Counted from the stretch's first letter, positions 34,201-46,475 are shown. The stretch is 64,000 nt of DNA from Sinotaia quadrata (GCA_028829895.1 CM054179.1:109595375-109659374); one strand, 5' to 3'. Notes: generated by a model not told the origin, from the sequence alone. Numbers and translations: made by a program.

Positions 34201-36200
34201 CTGAAGTCTGGGAAGTAACTTTGGGATAGCCATTTTCCAATTTATTTCATTATAGAAGTGATACTGGAACTAAGACGTAAACATAGCTTACATTTTTCTA
34301 TCAAATATATTTCTCATGGTATGACGTGATTGCTAACGACCTATTGCATAAAACATAAACGAATGAATTTGATTCCAAATGTCTGCAAAGAACAAATAAT
34401 TTGTTGTATGCAACTATCAATTTTATTAGTCAGCGAAAACCTTTTGCTGATAAATTCACATTTTTGAAAGAAAACACTGTTGTGATATTAAAATTTGAAA
34501 TTTACTTTTTCAATTGTTTTTCCTTTAAAGATCTATTTAGATATTTTACTAATACGACTTTCAGGTCACCCATTTATAATTATTTAATTCATTTCTCGTT
34601 CATCATTCAATCATCTTCAGTCATGTAGAAGCCTTGCGCTGGAAGTTGTAACGTCACACTCGCGTTTAATTTAGAAATACAATTTTTATCAAATATATTT
34701 CTATTTGATTTATGCTGTAAATCATTCACGTTTTGTACCCCAGAGGTACATTTTATCCTCTAATCATCATCTCCACCACCACCCCCACTAACTTCGTCGG
34801 CGGCACCAGATCTTCATCATTATCATCACAATGAATATAATTTTCCTTCATCAACACCAAATTCAACTTCTGCAATATAAATATATCACATTATCTTCAC
34901 TCTGCTCATACATAATTAACTGTATTTGCTTTTAGAAGAAGTTGCTCTAAAATAGTATTTGTCGATTCAGAAGTTGCAAACACGGCTGTAGCTCCAAAAA
35001 GAATCGTGATGGTGGTGGTGAAATGCCGATCATAGTATCATAGCAATATATTAATAGTAAAGATAGAATCAGCAGTGATGATATTAATAACATTGTAGTA
35101 GTAGTAGTCATATTAGTGCACAAATTGGTGATACTAGAAGCGGTAGTATTAATAGTGAAATGTAGTGTTTGTAGTATAGTAGTTGTGGTATTGACTGATT
35201 TCGATATAGTGCCAATTGTTCTTATAGGAGAAGAGATATGCTACTCTAAATATGCTATAATGTGTCGTACTATGATTGTAGGACGATGTTTATACTCTTT
35301 GTTCTATTGATGCGTCTAGACTCCTAGTCGTCTTTGAACAATGACCTGAAACGGACAAGTCGACACATGCGAGTTTTTCTTCGCTATTACAGGGAGTGAC
35401 GAAGACAAGGTAAGCAGTCACGCCGAGTGCCTAACAATATCCTACAAGACAATCTAGAGTGACGTTTTAAATATTAAATACACTCTCTAATAGCACGAAT
35501 ATCAAGAAGCATTATAACAGACTGGGAGAATAGAAAGCCTTTTGTATTAACTACCATACATACCGAAATTAACATTATGATTATAGTATGATTATAAAAA
35601 AGAAAATATCTATTTGGATATATATTTGCCTGAGTAGAGATAAGAGTACATGAATGTTGGAAAGTCAAAGTGCATAGGAAATGTAAATATGGTGCTATAC
35701 TGAAATTGTAACTTCTTCTTGTGGCAGTAAGAAGTTATGGCAACTGGTTTAGTAAGTTATTCCAAGTTCTCATAGGACCACTGTTATTTATTCACTATTG
35801 TTTAAATTATATATGGGTGACATGCATCAATACAAAATGCAATCAATAATTAAAAATCAAAAGGTTAATCAAAAAATTTCAAAAGAGAAAAAGGGAGACA
35901 AAGCAAGACAGTTCTAGATGTTATATAAGTACTCAATGAGATACGACTGATTTCTAAATGTCTATTCCATTAGTCAAATGTATCTCTTTCTAGGTCCGTT
36001 TTAGTCTAGAATTTCCCAATAAGTTCTGAGCTCAACAAAGTTTTCAACAATTGCTTTTCACTTTTACTAATTTTAACACAATGACAATTGATTTAACAAT
36101 TTTGAATAAATTTGAAATCATCCCCGGACAGAGCCTACCCTCTTTATGTGACGCCACTGCCACTTAGATAGTGATTATGATTATTATTATTTATTTATTT
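34201..36200. other. Intron, nothing recognised
   Basis: AT-rich sequence with a short GTA-rich patch at 35095-35180. No Ig or lectin motif and no supported frame. Confidence 0.4.
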
Positions 36201-36209
36201 GGCTATACC

Positions 36210-37750
36210 TAATTACAAGTGATGAGAATATTAATTTATGCTATTAGTATTATGCAACAGACACCACTCGTCTCTCTCACTTGGCAGCTATGCAGGCGCA
36301 GGAAATGTTTAATCTCTTCCACAACATTAAACACAAACATTTAGCGTCACACAATATTTCCGTAGGTGGAAATCTTCTTACTAAAGGAGAAGATATATCC
36401 GTCTTTAATCTATATTTAACATGATCCCATCCACCCAATTTCTTCTCCAACATAAGGTAAGAATCAATAAATTAAACAATAAATGTATTAAATCAACAAT
36501 CAAATATACATATATCAAGTACCAAAAAAATATTGTTTGACATCATTATTTCTATAAAAACACGTTATATCATAAAACACATTTCAACAGTTTAGTGTCA
36601 ATGCAAATCACATAATTATTCTTATCAGAGAGCATAAATGGAGATATTAGAGAAAAGCGATAATTGCGTGTACATAACATGATTTAGGCATTGTCTCAAT
36701 AGTCTTTCACAAGTATTTTTGTAACAAACCCACACGTTTATTTGTCCACTTATTATTGTCAATCGATGTGATTCCCTCCTTCACTGATTCACTGCTATTT
36801 TCTTGAGGCTAACTGGGTGCTCCTTCAGCATACCAGCTCACTCACGCAGAACGACAATTGTAGCAATTTCCAGTAACTTCCTTGTACAGAAATTGCTCGA
36901 TGTAGTCAGCATATCTTGCTACCATACATTACTCTAGAGTGTAGTTTATTCTTTACACTTACAGACGGCGTGTCTACCAGTCATAGCAGTTTATAATCAG
37001 TAAATCCAGAAAATTAAGATAATACAAGGAAAGGATGCTTTTTCTTTGAAAAATATAATCAAGAAGCAAATGTTAAGTTTCCAGTTTATTCTGTTTTATC
37101 TCTATTCATTCATATATTCAAGTCTCAACTTATAGTTTCCTGTAACAGTATGTATAGCCTGATACATATTAATGCAGAATACAGCATAATAGTTTTGTGA
37201 GCAGTTTCACTAGAAACACCATCAAGTGTACGCATACTACATATAAGCATCCTAGTTCACAATTTGTAGAAATAATAGTCTATTCATATAAAACATCTCT
37301 ACATAAACTGCTTGTATAACACATCAATATAAAACATGCATGAAATATTTATAAGTCCATTCTCTTGTAATCAGTCAGTTAACTCCCCATTAAGATAATG
37401 GCCACCTTTCATCAAAGACTTTTTGCCACACCAAATTCAAGTGATTAGACGGTAGAATTCTCTACAGAATGTAACCGTTTAATCTCAGCCCATTGGCTGG
37501 TTTCATTATCGTAGATCTTATCCAGTGGATAATAAAAAATATTCAACCAGTTCAAACTGCTTTGCATTGCATCAGCAATTTCTAGTATATTCTCAACTCG
37601 AGTGTTTACTCCAACTTTGACACTTACAAATATACCATCATAAGGAATGCCCATGGTTTGGTTACTTGAACAATTTAACAATTTATATAACAATCCCTGG
37701 AAACAGGGATACGCAAATTTACTCCAACACAATATGTATTATGATAGAAA
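36210..37750 (+). repeat. Dispersed repeat 'RepL', long copy
   Basis: Holds in order the 5' block (as 13060-13400), middle block (as 15280-15720) and 3' block (as 11090-11400), about 1.55 kb. The inverted copy at 40660-42310 has the same order. No coding capacity. Class not determined. Confidence 0.75.
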
Positions 37751-37911
37751 ACACACATTTAATAGCCACTGTTTTGTAGCCATATGAAAACACTCATGTT
37801 TCACGTAAGTATGCTACTTTGAAATCTGTTTATTTACTCAATTAATGACTTTATTTTGTAAAAGTTTGATGAAATGCTTGTTGTGCTAAAGCATCATTAT
37901 TATATACATAC

Positions 37912-38187
37912 ATGCTATGGCTATGGTGTATGACGCACTTGTACGTATGCTGCGGTCACGTGTATTGGTCGTGATACATGTGATTGTCTTTCCTTCCTGT
38001 TCTTTGGCTGACGTCATTGTACATGTGCCACACTGCGCTGTAACAGTCTTGGCATGACAGGTAACACCATCCCACTGGTAATCAATGCCAGGATAAGCAC
38101 CATCAGTACAACATGAAAGGTGTATAACCTGATTATGACTGCTGTAAGAAGGTCCAATCAGATTAGAGCACGTAGGACCAGAAGGTA
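37912..38187 (-). CDS. Receptor gene: Ig exon after the lectin domain
   Basis: The minus strand shows acceptor TTTTTGTTTCAG and donor GTATGT; phase 1-1 (left end uncertain by one base). It encodes PSGPTCSNLIGPSYSSHNQ, VIHLSCCTDGAYPGIDYQWD, GVTCHAK, QCGTCTM, KTITCITTNTRD, SASYTIAIA. It has strand-B Cys, core Trp and strand-F Cys, plus several additional cysteines (PTC, CC, QCGTC). It is diverged from the array exons but has the same exon size. In transcript order it follows the third lectin exon across a 14.5-kb intron. Confidence 0.8.
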
Positions 38188-38199
38188 CTGAAACAAAAA

Positions 38200-40650
38200 T
38201 AAAAACCCATATGTTTTAGACCCAACGACATACAACTTATGAATTTTTAGAAAACAAATGCACATCTTGTCTATGAGGTGTAAAGATTCAAGCTGAAGCA
38301 AGTAAAGAGTCGTAATGTAGGCCTGAAGAAATATCTTACAATTTATACAAGAGAAGGGGATATATGCTTAAGTAAACAATTATGTTGAAGCATTTTAGAT
38401 ATGCCTGATTTGTGATTGACCTACAAACCTAGGCTATTGTATACATTGTATACTGTCACCACCTACCTGCTCCCTTGTGAAAATGGAGGAGGGTTGTCAA
38501 CATTGACATAGGAAACTGTATAGATGGAATTACAGAATCCACACACATAGAGCATCATAGATGTTTGCCTGGCTACATTGTAATTTTATTCTGCATGCAG
38601 GGTTACGTTTGTTGACATGTATGCATGTTTGAATGTGAAGTGGGATGGTGAAAATGGTGAATAGTACAAGAACAATACAATAAAGAAATGAGACAAGATA
38701 AAGCAAGTCCAACTGCACTGTCTGTTCAAAACAAATATAGTCAAGATTTTTGTTTGAAAAATGAAATACTATGTTTATTATCTATGGGCTTCTCTTTCTT
38801 ACTGTGGTTAATCCAATCACAAGACATTCATGGACATACACTCTGCGGTGGAAGTAAATGATAAATGATGAAAATGAAATATATAAGAAAATAATACATG
38901 TAATAATATAATCAGACTTTTCTCATAAAGTGGTAATTCCCACTATCAATCATTAATCATGAAATTGTATCAACATTGATTTACTTAAAAGTTCTTGAAT
39001 CAACTGTTCCACAAATAATAATTATCAAGTCAATCGAAATAAAGTCCTGAACAAAAGTGTCTTAAGCACTCTACTCTTAACCTACCTATGTGCACTGAGG
39101 TTTTTAATTATATTATATGCATTACTCATAAAATCATTGCTTGCTGTAGTTGTGCTATCACACTGATTGTTCCTTGACACAAATCTCTAGTGCCAGAAAT
39201 CTCATGGCCTCTCTGCTACTATCTTTTTGTGATTGACTATTGCCACACTCTACACACACAGTATGTTAGGCTGAACAAAAGACGGTTCCAATACTGTCAC
39301 TCTGTGACACTGCTGCTGTAGTACTTGTGTCATCAATGGTGTGGCCCTTAGCCCATCTGTCAGAACAGCTACTCGAACACAAAACACTCCACCCATGTGA
39401 TAGGCTGACTCCAAGTTCCACTATTTCCAGGTAAATGTCCTGTAGACTGTTTTACCCACACACCAAAATTGGCTTGTATATCTTACCAAGATTAGTGGGA
39501 AGAATATCTTGAAGTTCACGATCTTGCACTGAGTTGAATGAATATGTTCAGTCATTTTGCCTCCATGACTTGAGTAAACAACAATGGTGATGAGAAAGAA
39601 CGTAAGGGGAAAATAAAAGATTCCTTCACCTTTGCCACAACACTGTGCATTCTGGATACTTTCAGTGTTTCTCTCTGAAGACTTACATTTTTCTCTCTCC
39701 TTTTATTTCTCTAAGTGTTTTCCCATAAGAAAATTGCTGAATCAAATTTTTCAGTGCACAACTCTCGTGCTATTGTTAGTCCACAGTTCTATCACTTTGC
39801 AAGTGCTAATATGAGAAAATTACCTAAACCTCAGGCATTCTAATCCTTAAGTGTACAGTAAATTCTAAGTTAAATAAGTGTCTCATATCTTCATATACAA
39901 CATATTTATATTACAGAAATATCTGTGATTATTGTGACAATATATTATACAATAATATCAATCTTTATAATTTAATTCTCACACACAAGTATCTCAATCA
40001 ACAAAATAGCTTGCATTCATACAAATGCATAAATCCGTACTTCACAAGCATAAATACATATAATACATTTACAGACTTAATGGCATACATAGTTCTAATT
40101 CTACTGTTTTGAAACGTGAATTTTCGCCTGCACTCTCTAACCTAACATTTCAAAACGATTATCGACTATGTTATGCTGGGGGTCTGGTGACCATGACAAA
40201 CATCGATGTAAGCAATGAATGAAGAAAATTAATTTTTGTTTTACCTCCCTGTGACATATGCAATCAAGTCTAATCTGGAGCATGATTAATTTGTCATATG
40301 GAGATAATTAGGACCAAGTTCTGAGGTGAGATATTACAAAAGAGTATGAACATTTTTTAAAGAGAACATCTAGATTCAGTTAAGCTGTTATAGTGAACTT
40401 TTCATCACAAAGATCTATATGAAATATGATTCATCAGTTGTGCCAAGGAAGAATTACTTACCTGAACTAAGAATGTTTAAGGCATGTGATGTATTCAAGA
40501 TATTCAACATATGTCCACATAGCAAAAATCTACTTTTAAGTAATACATTTGATGTGCATATGAAATAATTATATCTGGAATATGAAAATGTTGGGTTTTT
40601 TAAATATATATTTCTGATGTGTCTTATTTTAAATAATACTGTGGTGGAGT
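38200..40650. other. Intron, nothing recognised
   Basis: No supported exon or repeat. Frames at 38530-38718 and 39632-39814 lack domain features. Confidence 0.4.
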
Positions 40651-40659
40651 AAATTTGCC

Positions 40660-42310
40660 TATCTATAATGCTAAACTTAATAGTAATATTAATTGTTAAA
40701 TGTTAACGTGACCCGAACATGGACACTGGTTATGATGGTATTTTTTTATAAATGTCAGAGTTGGAGTAAACAACTCAGGTAAAGAATATGCTAGAATTTG
40801 TGACAGAGTAAATTCGACCCTTCCTATTTTTAAATATAATCATTATTGTCAGAGTGACCCGACCTTGGGCACTTCTTATGGTATTAGTTTGAAAGTGTCT
40901 GAGTTTGAAGTAAACAGCCTGAAGCAAGAATATTCTAGAATTGCTGACCTAATGGAAACTTAGTGAGCAGTTTCCTATTGTCCAATGATTATGATTTATG
41001 AGAACGAGACTGGACAATGGCCTGAGTTTAAGGAGTTCACTTCCTTAGATAATTTTACACCCTAATCACTTTGAATTCGAGTGACAAGTCCAGCTTGAAG
41101 GCTGTCATTAGATGGAGTGGTGAGTTTAATTGACTGCTTGAGAGAGAATTGACTTAGAAACATGTCACGCATTTTACTATATGCTGTACTTGTGTTCATG
41201 TAGAAATATACTACATGAATTAACTTTTATTACTACAAATGTTTGAACTGAGCTGCACCCATGCAGTGTATTAATATGTGACATTGTTTGATACATTGTA
41301 TTTATTTAACCATGTGCTTACATGGGGATAATGAATACTGTTGCAGGAATTGAGATATATTTTGATAGGAAACTTAAGCTTGCTCCTTAACTATATGTTG
41401 CAATGATCAAGTGCCTTGTCTTTTTGGTTTCAGTCTCACCCTGTGAGTGTGAGTTTAATCCTGAGCTGTGAATCACAAATGGAGACTCAAGTTCAACTTT
41501 CATTTCCTAGCTACCCTTTATTTGTTCACTGGTCATGACTTGAGTGACCAGGAAAGTGCAGAAAACTTCCAGAGTGTGTTGCAGACCATGTAAGCATTAA
41601 GGAATATGCTATGCACTATTGATGTATCAAAGCAAGTATGTTGGGTACATTCTGGAGTATTCTGGTGCAGTGAAATTACCAGAATTGCTGAAATCATGTC
41701 CTACACCAAGGAGTGACACGGGTAGAGACATTCGAGAATACAGCAGTAGGCCAGGGTTTCCAATCAAGGTCACATACATTTACATATTTAACTCTAATTA
41801 CTCCATTTCTATTGTCTGATAGGATTATCCTGCAATTTTTATTGACTCTATTGTGGATTGTAATTATATGTTTTATTATTATATATGTATAGAGAGAGAG
41901 ACTGTAAACAATAATTATCCAGATGTGGGTTCATGGAATATTGATGTCAAGTTATCTGTATCATTGTGTCTTATTATGTATATTTGATTTTTTCTTTTAA
42001 TAAATTTATTGACACTCTTACACATATTGAATTTGATAATCTTATGTTGGAAAAAAGGTGGGTGGTTGGGGGCCCGCTAAAATAGATTAAAAACGTATTT
42101 GTCTTCTCCTTTAGTAAGACATTTTCCACTCATGGAAACCTTATGTGATTGTAAATGTTGGTTGATGTTTTGGAATACATAAAATGTTTACAACGCCAAA
42201 ATACCCGCCAAGTGAGAGAGGAATTGTGTCTGTTAGAGGATCATTCATTAAAAAAACAATATTCTCATCACTTAAAATTAGTTATGAAAGATTAATTCAT
42301 AAAAATAATC
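40660..42310 (-). repeat. Dispersed repeat 'RepL', long inverted copy
   Basis: Reverse complement of the 36.2-37.75 kb copy and of the 10.3-11.4 kb copy. Begins 'ggagtaaatttgcct' and ends 'attctcatcactt'. Roughly 1.65 kb. Confidence 0.75.
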
Positions 42311-43160
42311 TTTTTTTTCATTAACTAAGTGGCATCCAGTGTCACACTATCCAGATCTGTTCTGAACAGATGAGTAGTTTTTCTGACTCATAGACTCACA
42401 CTTGTTCATAACAATTTCAACCAACAGGGATGGACTGAAATATATTTTGTTGAAGAAAATCATATGTTCTAATCACTTTGATTTTATACAAATCGAGTCT
42501 GGTCATAAAGGCGATTGTGAGCTTAATAAAGGAGTATATGCCTTTTTCCCTTTGATACTTTTTATGCGTTTCCGACTACAGTAACTATTGTACTCTATTC
42601 AGTCATGGTGTGTGAATCCAGCCTTGTCATCGAACATATCAGTAAACGTGTTGCTGTAAGTTGATTCCTGTGAATTTCATTTGAGAGCTTATTTGGCGAA
42701 AACTGAGGTCTGTGTTTGGTCTCGAGAATTCATGGAAGTTTCTTGAACATTTCTCATGGTGTGCTGAGTAGTACACACAAAGATTCTATAACACTCGGCG
42801 TAATGTGCTTTGATAGTGCATGTAAAGTTCTGGGTGAATCTCAATGGTGTGCTTTGTGAAAGTACCAATGATTCAGGAATAGTTGTGTAACCTACCTAGA
42901 AGAGGTTCATTGGGCCTTCACCTAATAGAAAAAGAAAGCAACTTGTTGCAAACACGTGATTGTGAACATGTGCCAGCAACAGTGGCTATCATTGAAAATG
43001 TAATGTACATTGACATTAATTATCACTCTGAAACTCCACTTTCAATTCTATGATGATATTATGTCAATGAACCTAGCTGCATATATAATTTAGCTGACTG
43101 CTGATGTCTATGCTAGGATAAACTAAAGGATTGTCTAATAACTGAAGGATTGTCTAATGT
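42311..43160. other. Non-coding; right part matches 23.8-24.05 kb
   Basis: About 42890-43160 aligns with 23830-24060 ('aaactccact', 'tgatgtctatgctaggataaact'). The rest shows nothing. Confidence 0.4.
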
Positions 43161-43410
43161 CTAATAACACTATGTAACAAATTTTCACTTTTGTTCTGTT
43201 CCTGGTTTGGAAGTGTGTTTTCCTAATCCGTTAGGTCTAGAACAGAAAGGAAATCGCTGTTATTCCAGAAAAACTTTGCTTCTGTGACCGGGAATGAAAT
43301 TTGGAAAATCGCGTGTGTTCGAGAAAATTCTCGATTTGCTTTCAATGCCGAGCTTCCTCCCTGAACTGCTAGAGTTGTCCACATGTTTCTACAATTCTCC
43401 ATAACACTCT

Positions 43411-43480
43411 AGAACGTTCAAGAAACTTCCAGAACTTTCGAGAAACTCTCAGAACTTTCTAGAACGTTCTTGAACGTTCC
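43411..43480 (+). promoter_or_regulatory. Heat-shock-element array, seven 10-bp units
   Basis: Seven consecutive 10-mers follow the form A/T-GAA-nn-TTC-n (for example AGAACGTTCA, AGAAACTTCC, AGAACTTTCG). Unit 4 has a mismatch in its TTC half. HSF trimers bind alternating nGAAn/nTTCn pentamers, and this run provides 14 pentamer positions in register. It ends 17 bp before TATAAAG. Confidence 0.8.
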
Positions 43481-43497
43481 AAAACTAGCTGTACAAG

Positions 43498-43504
43498 TAT
43501 AAAG
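43498..43504 (+). promoter_or_regulatory. TATA box (TATAAAG) of the transposon gene
   Basis: Lies just downstream of the HSE array and 90 bp before the first ATG of the transposon coding region, a spacing typical of a heat-inducible promoter. Confidence 0.6.
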
Positions 43505-43593
43505 CACAGGTGTCTCGAACCAAGATTCCAATTCGTATTATTGCAGACTGAAAGGATAACGATTCGTAGTTGAAGAGAAGTTATTTATTTGAT

Positions 43594-44893
43594 ATGGCAT
43601 CAAGAGATTGTTTGCATCCAGCTGATTCATTCATCGGCCATCTTCAGGAGACAGCAGCAAGTCAGATAGCGAGGCAGATACTGGAGATATGGACTACGAT
43701 TCCGCAGATGAAGTTGGGGATAGAAAGCCGTACTTCCCTAACCAGAAAGACGTGAACGATTTAATTAGGGACCTCGGGCTTACGAAATCGAATGCTGAGC
43801 TTCTGATATCCAGGCTCAAACAGTGGAACTTGGTTGATGATAACGTACAAGTCACGGATCAGAGGAAGTGGCATCAAAGATTCTCCAACTTCTTCAGTCA
43901 GCGTGATGGGCTGTGCTTCTGCAACGATGTTGCCGGTCTATTCCAGGCTATAGGTATCGCATGTAATCCTATTGAATGGCGCCTATTCATAGACAGTTCA
44001 TCCCGGAGCCTCAATACCGTGTTGCTTCACAATGGAAACAACTACCCGTCTCTCCCGATGGCCCACTCTGTGCATCTCAAAGAGGACTACACCAGTGTCA
44101 AAATGTTGCTGAGTGCATTAAAGTATGACGACTACGGATGGGAGGTCATCGCTGACTTCAAAATGGTATCATTCGTCATGGGTATTCAAGGAGGTTTCAC
44201 GAAATTTCCTTGCTTCCTCTGTGTCTGGGACAGCCATGACACTAAGGCGCATTATCGCACAAAGGACTGGCCACAACGGACTGATTTTTCTGTTGGGAAG
44301 AGCAATGTGAAGTGGGCGCGCTGATAGAACCTCATAAAGTGCTTATGCCACCGCTGCACATCAAGTTAGGCCTCATTAAGCAATTTGTCACTGCTCTTGA
44401 CAAGGAGTCAGCAGCATTTCAATACCTCCAAGATCTTTTTCCAAAGCTGTCCGAGGCTAAGGTCAGGGCTGGTATATTCGTCGGACCACAGATCAAGAAG
44501 ATCATAGAATGTGAGGATTTCGCAAAGCTGTTGAACAGGACAGAGAGAGCGGCTTGGAGCAGTTTCGTTGCAGTTGTTCAGGGCTTCCTAGGTAATCACA
44601 AAGCTGAAAACTATGTGGAGTTGGTGCAGACTCTCATAAAGAATTACGCCACAATGGGATGCAGAATGTCTCTGAAAGACCATATCCTTGATTCGCATCT
44701 CGACAAATTCAAGGAGAACATGGGCGCTTACTCGGAGGAGCAAGGCGAGTGCTTTCATCAAGATATATTGAACTTTGAACGTCGTTACCAAGGACAGTAT
44801 AACGAAAACATGATGGGGGACTACATTTGGGGGCTACTTCGAGAGAGTGATTCACAGTACAATCGTAAATCTAGAAAATCTACACATTTCTGA
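43594..44893 (+). pseudogene. Transposon protein (about 425 codons), two frameshifts
   Basis: The ATG at 43594 starts MASRDCLHPADSF. The frame then shifts near 43650 into an acidic stretch SSKSDSEADTGD leading to KDVNDLIRDLGLTKSNAEL. It shifts again near 44310, between SNVKW and ALIEPHKVLMPPLHIKLG, and ends SRKSTHF-stop at 44893. Visible features: a helical N-terminus; GWEVIADFKMVSFVMGIQGG followed by FPCFLCVWDSH (CxxC); HIKLGLIKQFVTALDKE; and near the C-terminus YSEEQGECFHQD and ERRYQGQYNENMMGDYIWGL. D...CxxC...E/H spacing is reminiscent of RNase-H-fold transposases, but I cannot assign a superfamily. My recollection is that similar unnamed proteins recur in other invertebrates. Base composition is more GC-rich than its surroundings. 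Confidence 0.75.
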
Positions 44894-45139
44894 ACCTTGT
44901 TGAGTGGTTTCCAACTGTGTTTGTCTATTCTTTGTGCAATTTTTGTTTTTACCTCTCCATAATGACGAAAATAAAAAAAAATCATTCTATTTTCACAAAA
45001 AAACGAGTTTTCTTCGTGCTGTTGTCCTGTAAGCAAAGTTTGTGCTTAATGAAGTCATTTTTTCACGTACTTTAGACATAAGCAATTGAAATATAACACT
45101 TATAAGCCAGGAACAAAAATTGTGTTACATAGTGTAATC

Positions 45140-45511
45140 AAACAATGTTGTGAAGTGATGTAAATATCAATCTCTTTGGTAATAGTCATATGCTATATAT
45201 TTGTTTGTTGATTTAATAAATGTTTTGTTAAATGTATTGACCTTCTTAAACATAATGATAACCATACTTTGGAGAGAAATTGGATGGATGTATGCTCACT
45301 AAATATAAATTAAAGTTGGATTTATCTTCTCGTTTGTTAAGAGGTTTTCCATTTACCGAAATATTGTGTGATAGTCAATGTTTGTCCTTAATATTGTGGA
45401 AAAGAGAAAACCTTGACAGCGCCTGCATATCCGAGAGACGAGTGGTGTCTTCTGGAGAATTAGTAATAATATAAATTAAGATTTTCATCACTTGTAATTA
45501 GTTAATAATAA
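45140..45511 (-). repeat. Dispersed repeat 'RepL' end, interrupted by two insertions
   Basis: Continues the repeat broken by the DNA transposon at 43168-45134. Matches 24070-24440 and 42000-42310. At 45503-45511 it reads TAATAATAA, where the retrotransposon derivative begins. Confidence 0.7.
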
Positions 45512-45886
45512 AAACCTGACCCAGGAAGTTAAGCAGCCTGAGCTGTGTCGACAAACATAGATGGGTGACAGTTTCAAATCCCATCTCTGGACTATCGAGG
45601 GAGAGAAAAGCGGCTCCAAACTACACGCTCGCCCATCCTATTCATGATGGAGAAAACAAACTTTGATTCCATACCGGATCAGACTTCGCCCGGGTTAACA
45701 AGGTCTGCGCTAGGCACTGCTGTTTCGGCGTGTTCTAGTGAAAAATGGGCTACTGAAATGCAAGCAAAAACTCGGAGGAAAAGGACCAGAACTCCCTGGA
45801 AACCACAGACTCGTCCCACTACTCAAAGCAGCGCTCATCGGAAGTGCCCACATCCTCCGTAAAACCTTGGATCTCCCTGAATCTTG

Positions 45887-45888
<2 letters not shown>
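45511..45888 (+). mobile_element. Short non-autonomous retroposon: 5S-like head joined to R4/Dong-like ends
   Basis: Three parts. The head at 45513-45580 resembles the internal promoter region of 5S rRNA. From about 45573 it is the R4/Dong-like 5' leader (second P2 strand CTGGACTATCGAGG and downstream) and the first roughly 48 codons (45643-45786). From 45787 it is the last roughly 100 bp of the same element, ending at PESW. The left junction is TAATAATAA; the right junction is (TAG)n(TAA)n. An internal deletion of the coding region explains the short length. Confidence 0.65.
45513..45580 (+). ncRNA. 5S rRNA-like segment (internal control region)
   Basis: Contains GGAAGTTAAGCA and, 24 nt later, GATGGGTGAC. 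Animal 5S rRNA genes have these same A-box and C-box blocks about 23 nt apart. The 5' third and 3' stem of 5S are missing, so it is not a functional 5S gene. Confidence 0.6.

Positions 45889-45982
<94 letters not shown>
45888..45982. repeat. (TAG)n-(TAA)n microsatellite
   Basis: About 10 TAG units then about 21 TAA units at the 3' end of the short retroposon, with copy E following on the right. Same type of junction as elsewhere in the family. Confidence 0.95.
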
Positions 45983-45984
<2 letters not shown>

Positions 45985-46202
45985 TTTATAATAATAATAA
46001 ATTTAAAGGAGATTTCAGAACAGAACAACAAATACCAAACATTCATGTTACTAAGACCTTCTGGGAAAACATTTGGAGCAATACAAATACACATAACACT
46101 TCCGCCAAATGGATTCAAGAACTGAAAGTTGATCATAAAGAAACACCTGAACAATGCACCGTAACAATCAGTGAGAAAGACATTAAGAAGAAGGTTCGAA
46201 AG

Positions 46203-46475
46203 ATGGCAAACTGGAAAGCCCCAGGACCAGATCAAATACAAATATTCTGGCTGAAACAGTTTACCTCCTTACATGGCAGACTTGGTGAACAACTGCAAGA
46301 TATACTAATCAAACCAGGAACCTTACCAGCATGGATGGTAAAGGGAAAAACAAGTCTGATTATGAAAGATCCACAGAAAGGCGCAACGCCAAACAACTAT
46401 CGTCCAATCACTTGCTTATCAACCACCTGGAAGTTACTATCAGGAATTATAGCTAACAAAATCATGACATCTTGA
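46203..46475 (+). pseudogene. Retrotransposon RT N-terminal part, before a frameshift
   Basis: Encodes MANWKAPGPDQIQIFWLKQF and NNYRPITCLSTTWKLLSG. Alignment with copy B shows the THLETNKLL codons have lost two bases here, giving a premature stop after KIMTS. The reading continues in another frame from about 46480. Confidence 0.8.

Larger units (their letters stand above)
43168..45134 (+). mobile_element. DNA transposon with TIRs, unclassified superfamily
   Basis: The ends are inverted: left CACTATGTAACA then AATTTT...GTTCCTGG; the right end in reverse complement is CACTATGTAACA then CAATTTTTGTTCCTGG (about 28-38 bp with one gap). Flanks are TAATAA and TAATCA, a plausible 6-bp target duplication with one difference. 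The paralogous sequence at 24.06 kb lacks the element, which supports an insertion. Inside is a heat-shock-element array, a TATA box and a frameshifted coding region on the plus strand. The element sits in the intron of the minus-strand receptor gene. Confidence 0.8.

Noticed and set aside
42720..42760. A second heat-shock-like cluster upstream of the transposon
   Set aside because: Only scattered GAA/TTC half-sites without the 5-bp register seen at 43411-43480.
45513..45580. A functional 5S rRNA gene
   Set aside because: Only the internal control region is present, and it is fused to retrotransposon sequence.
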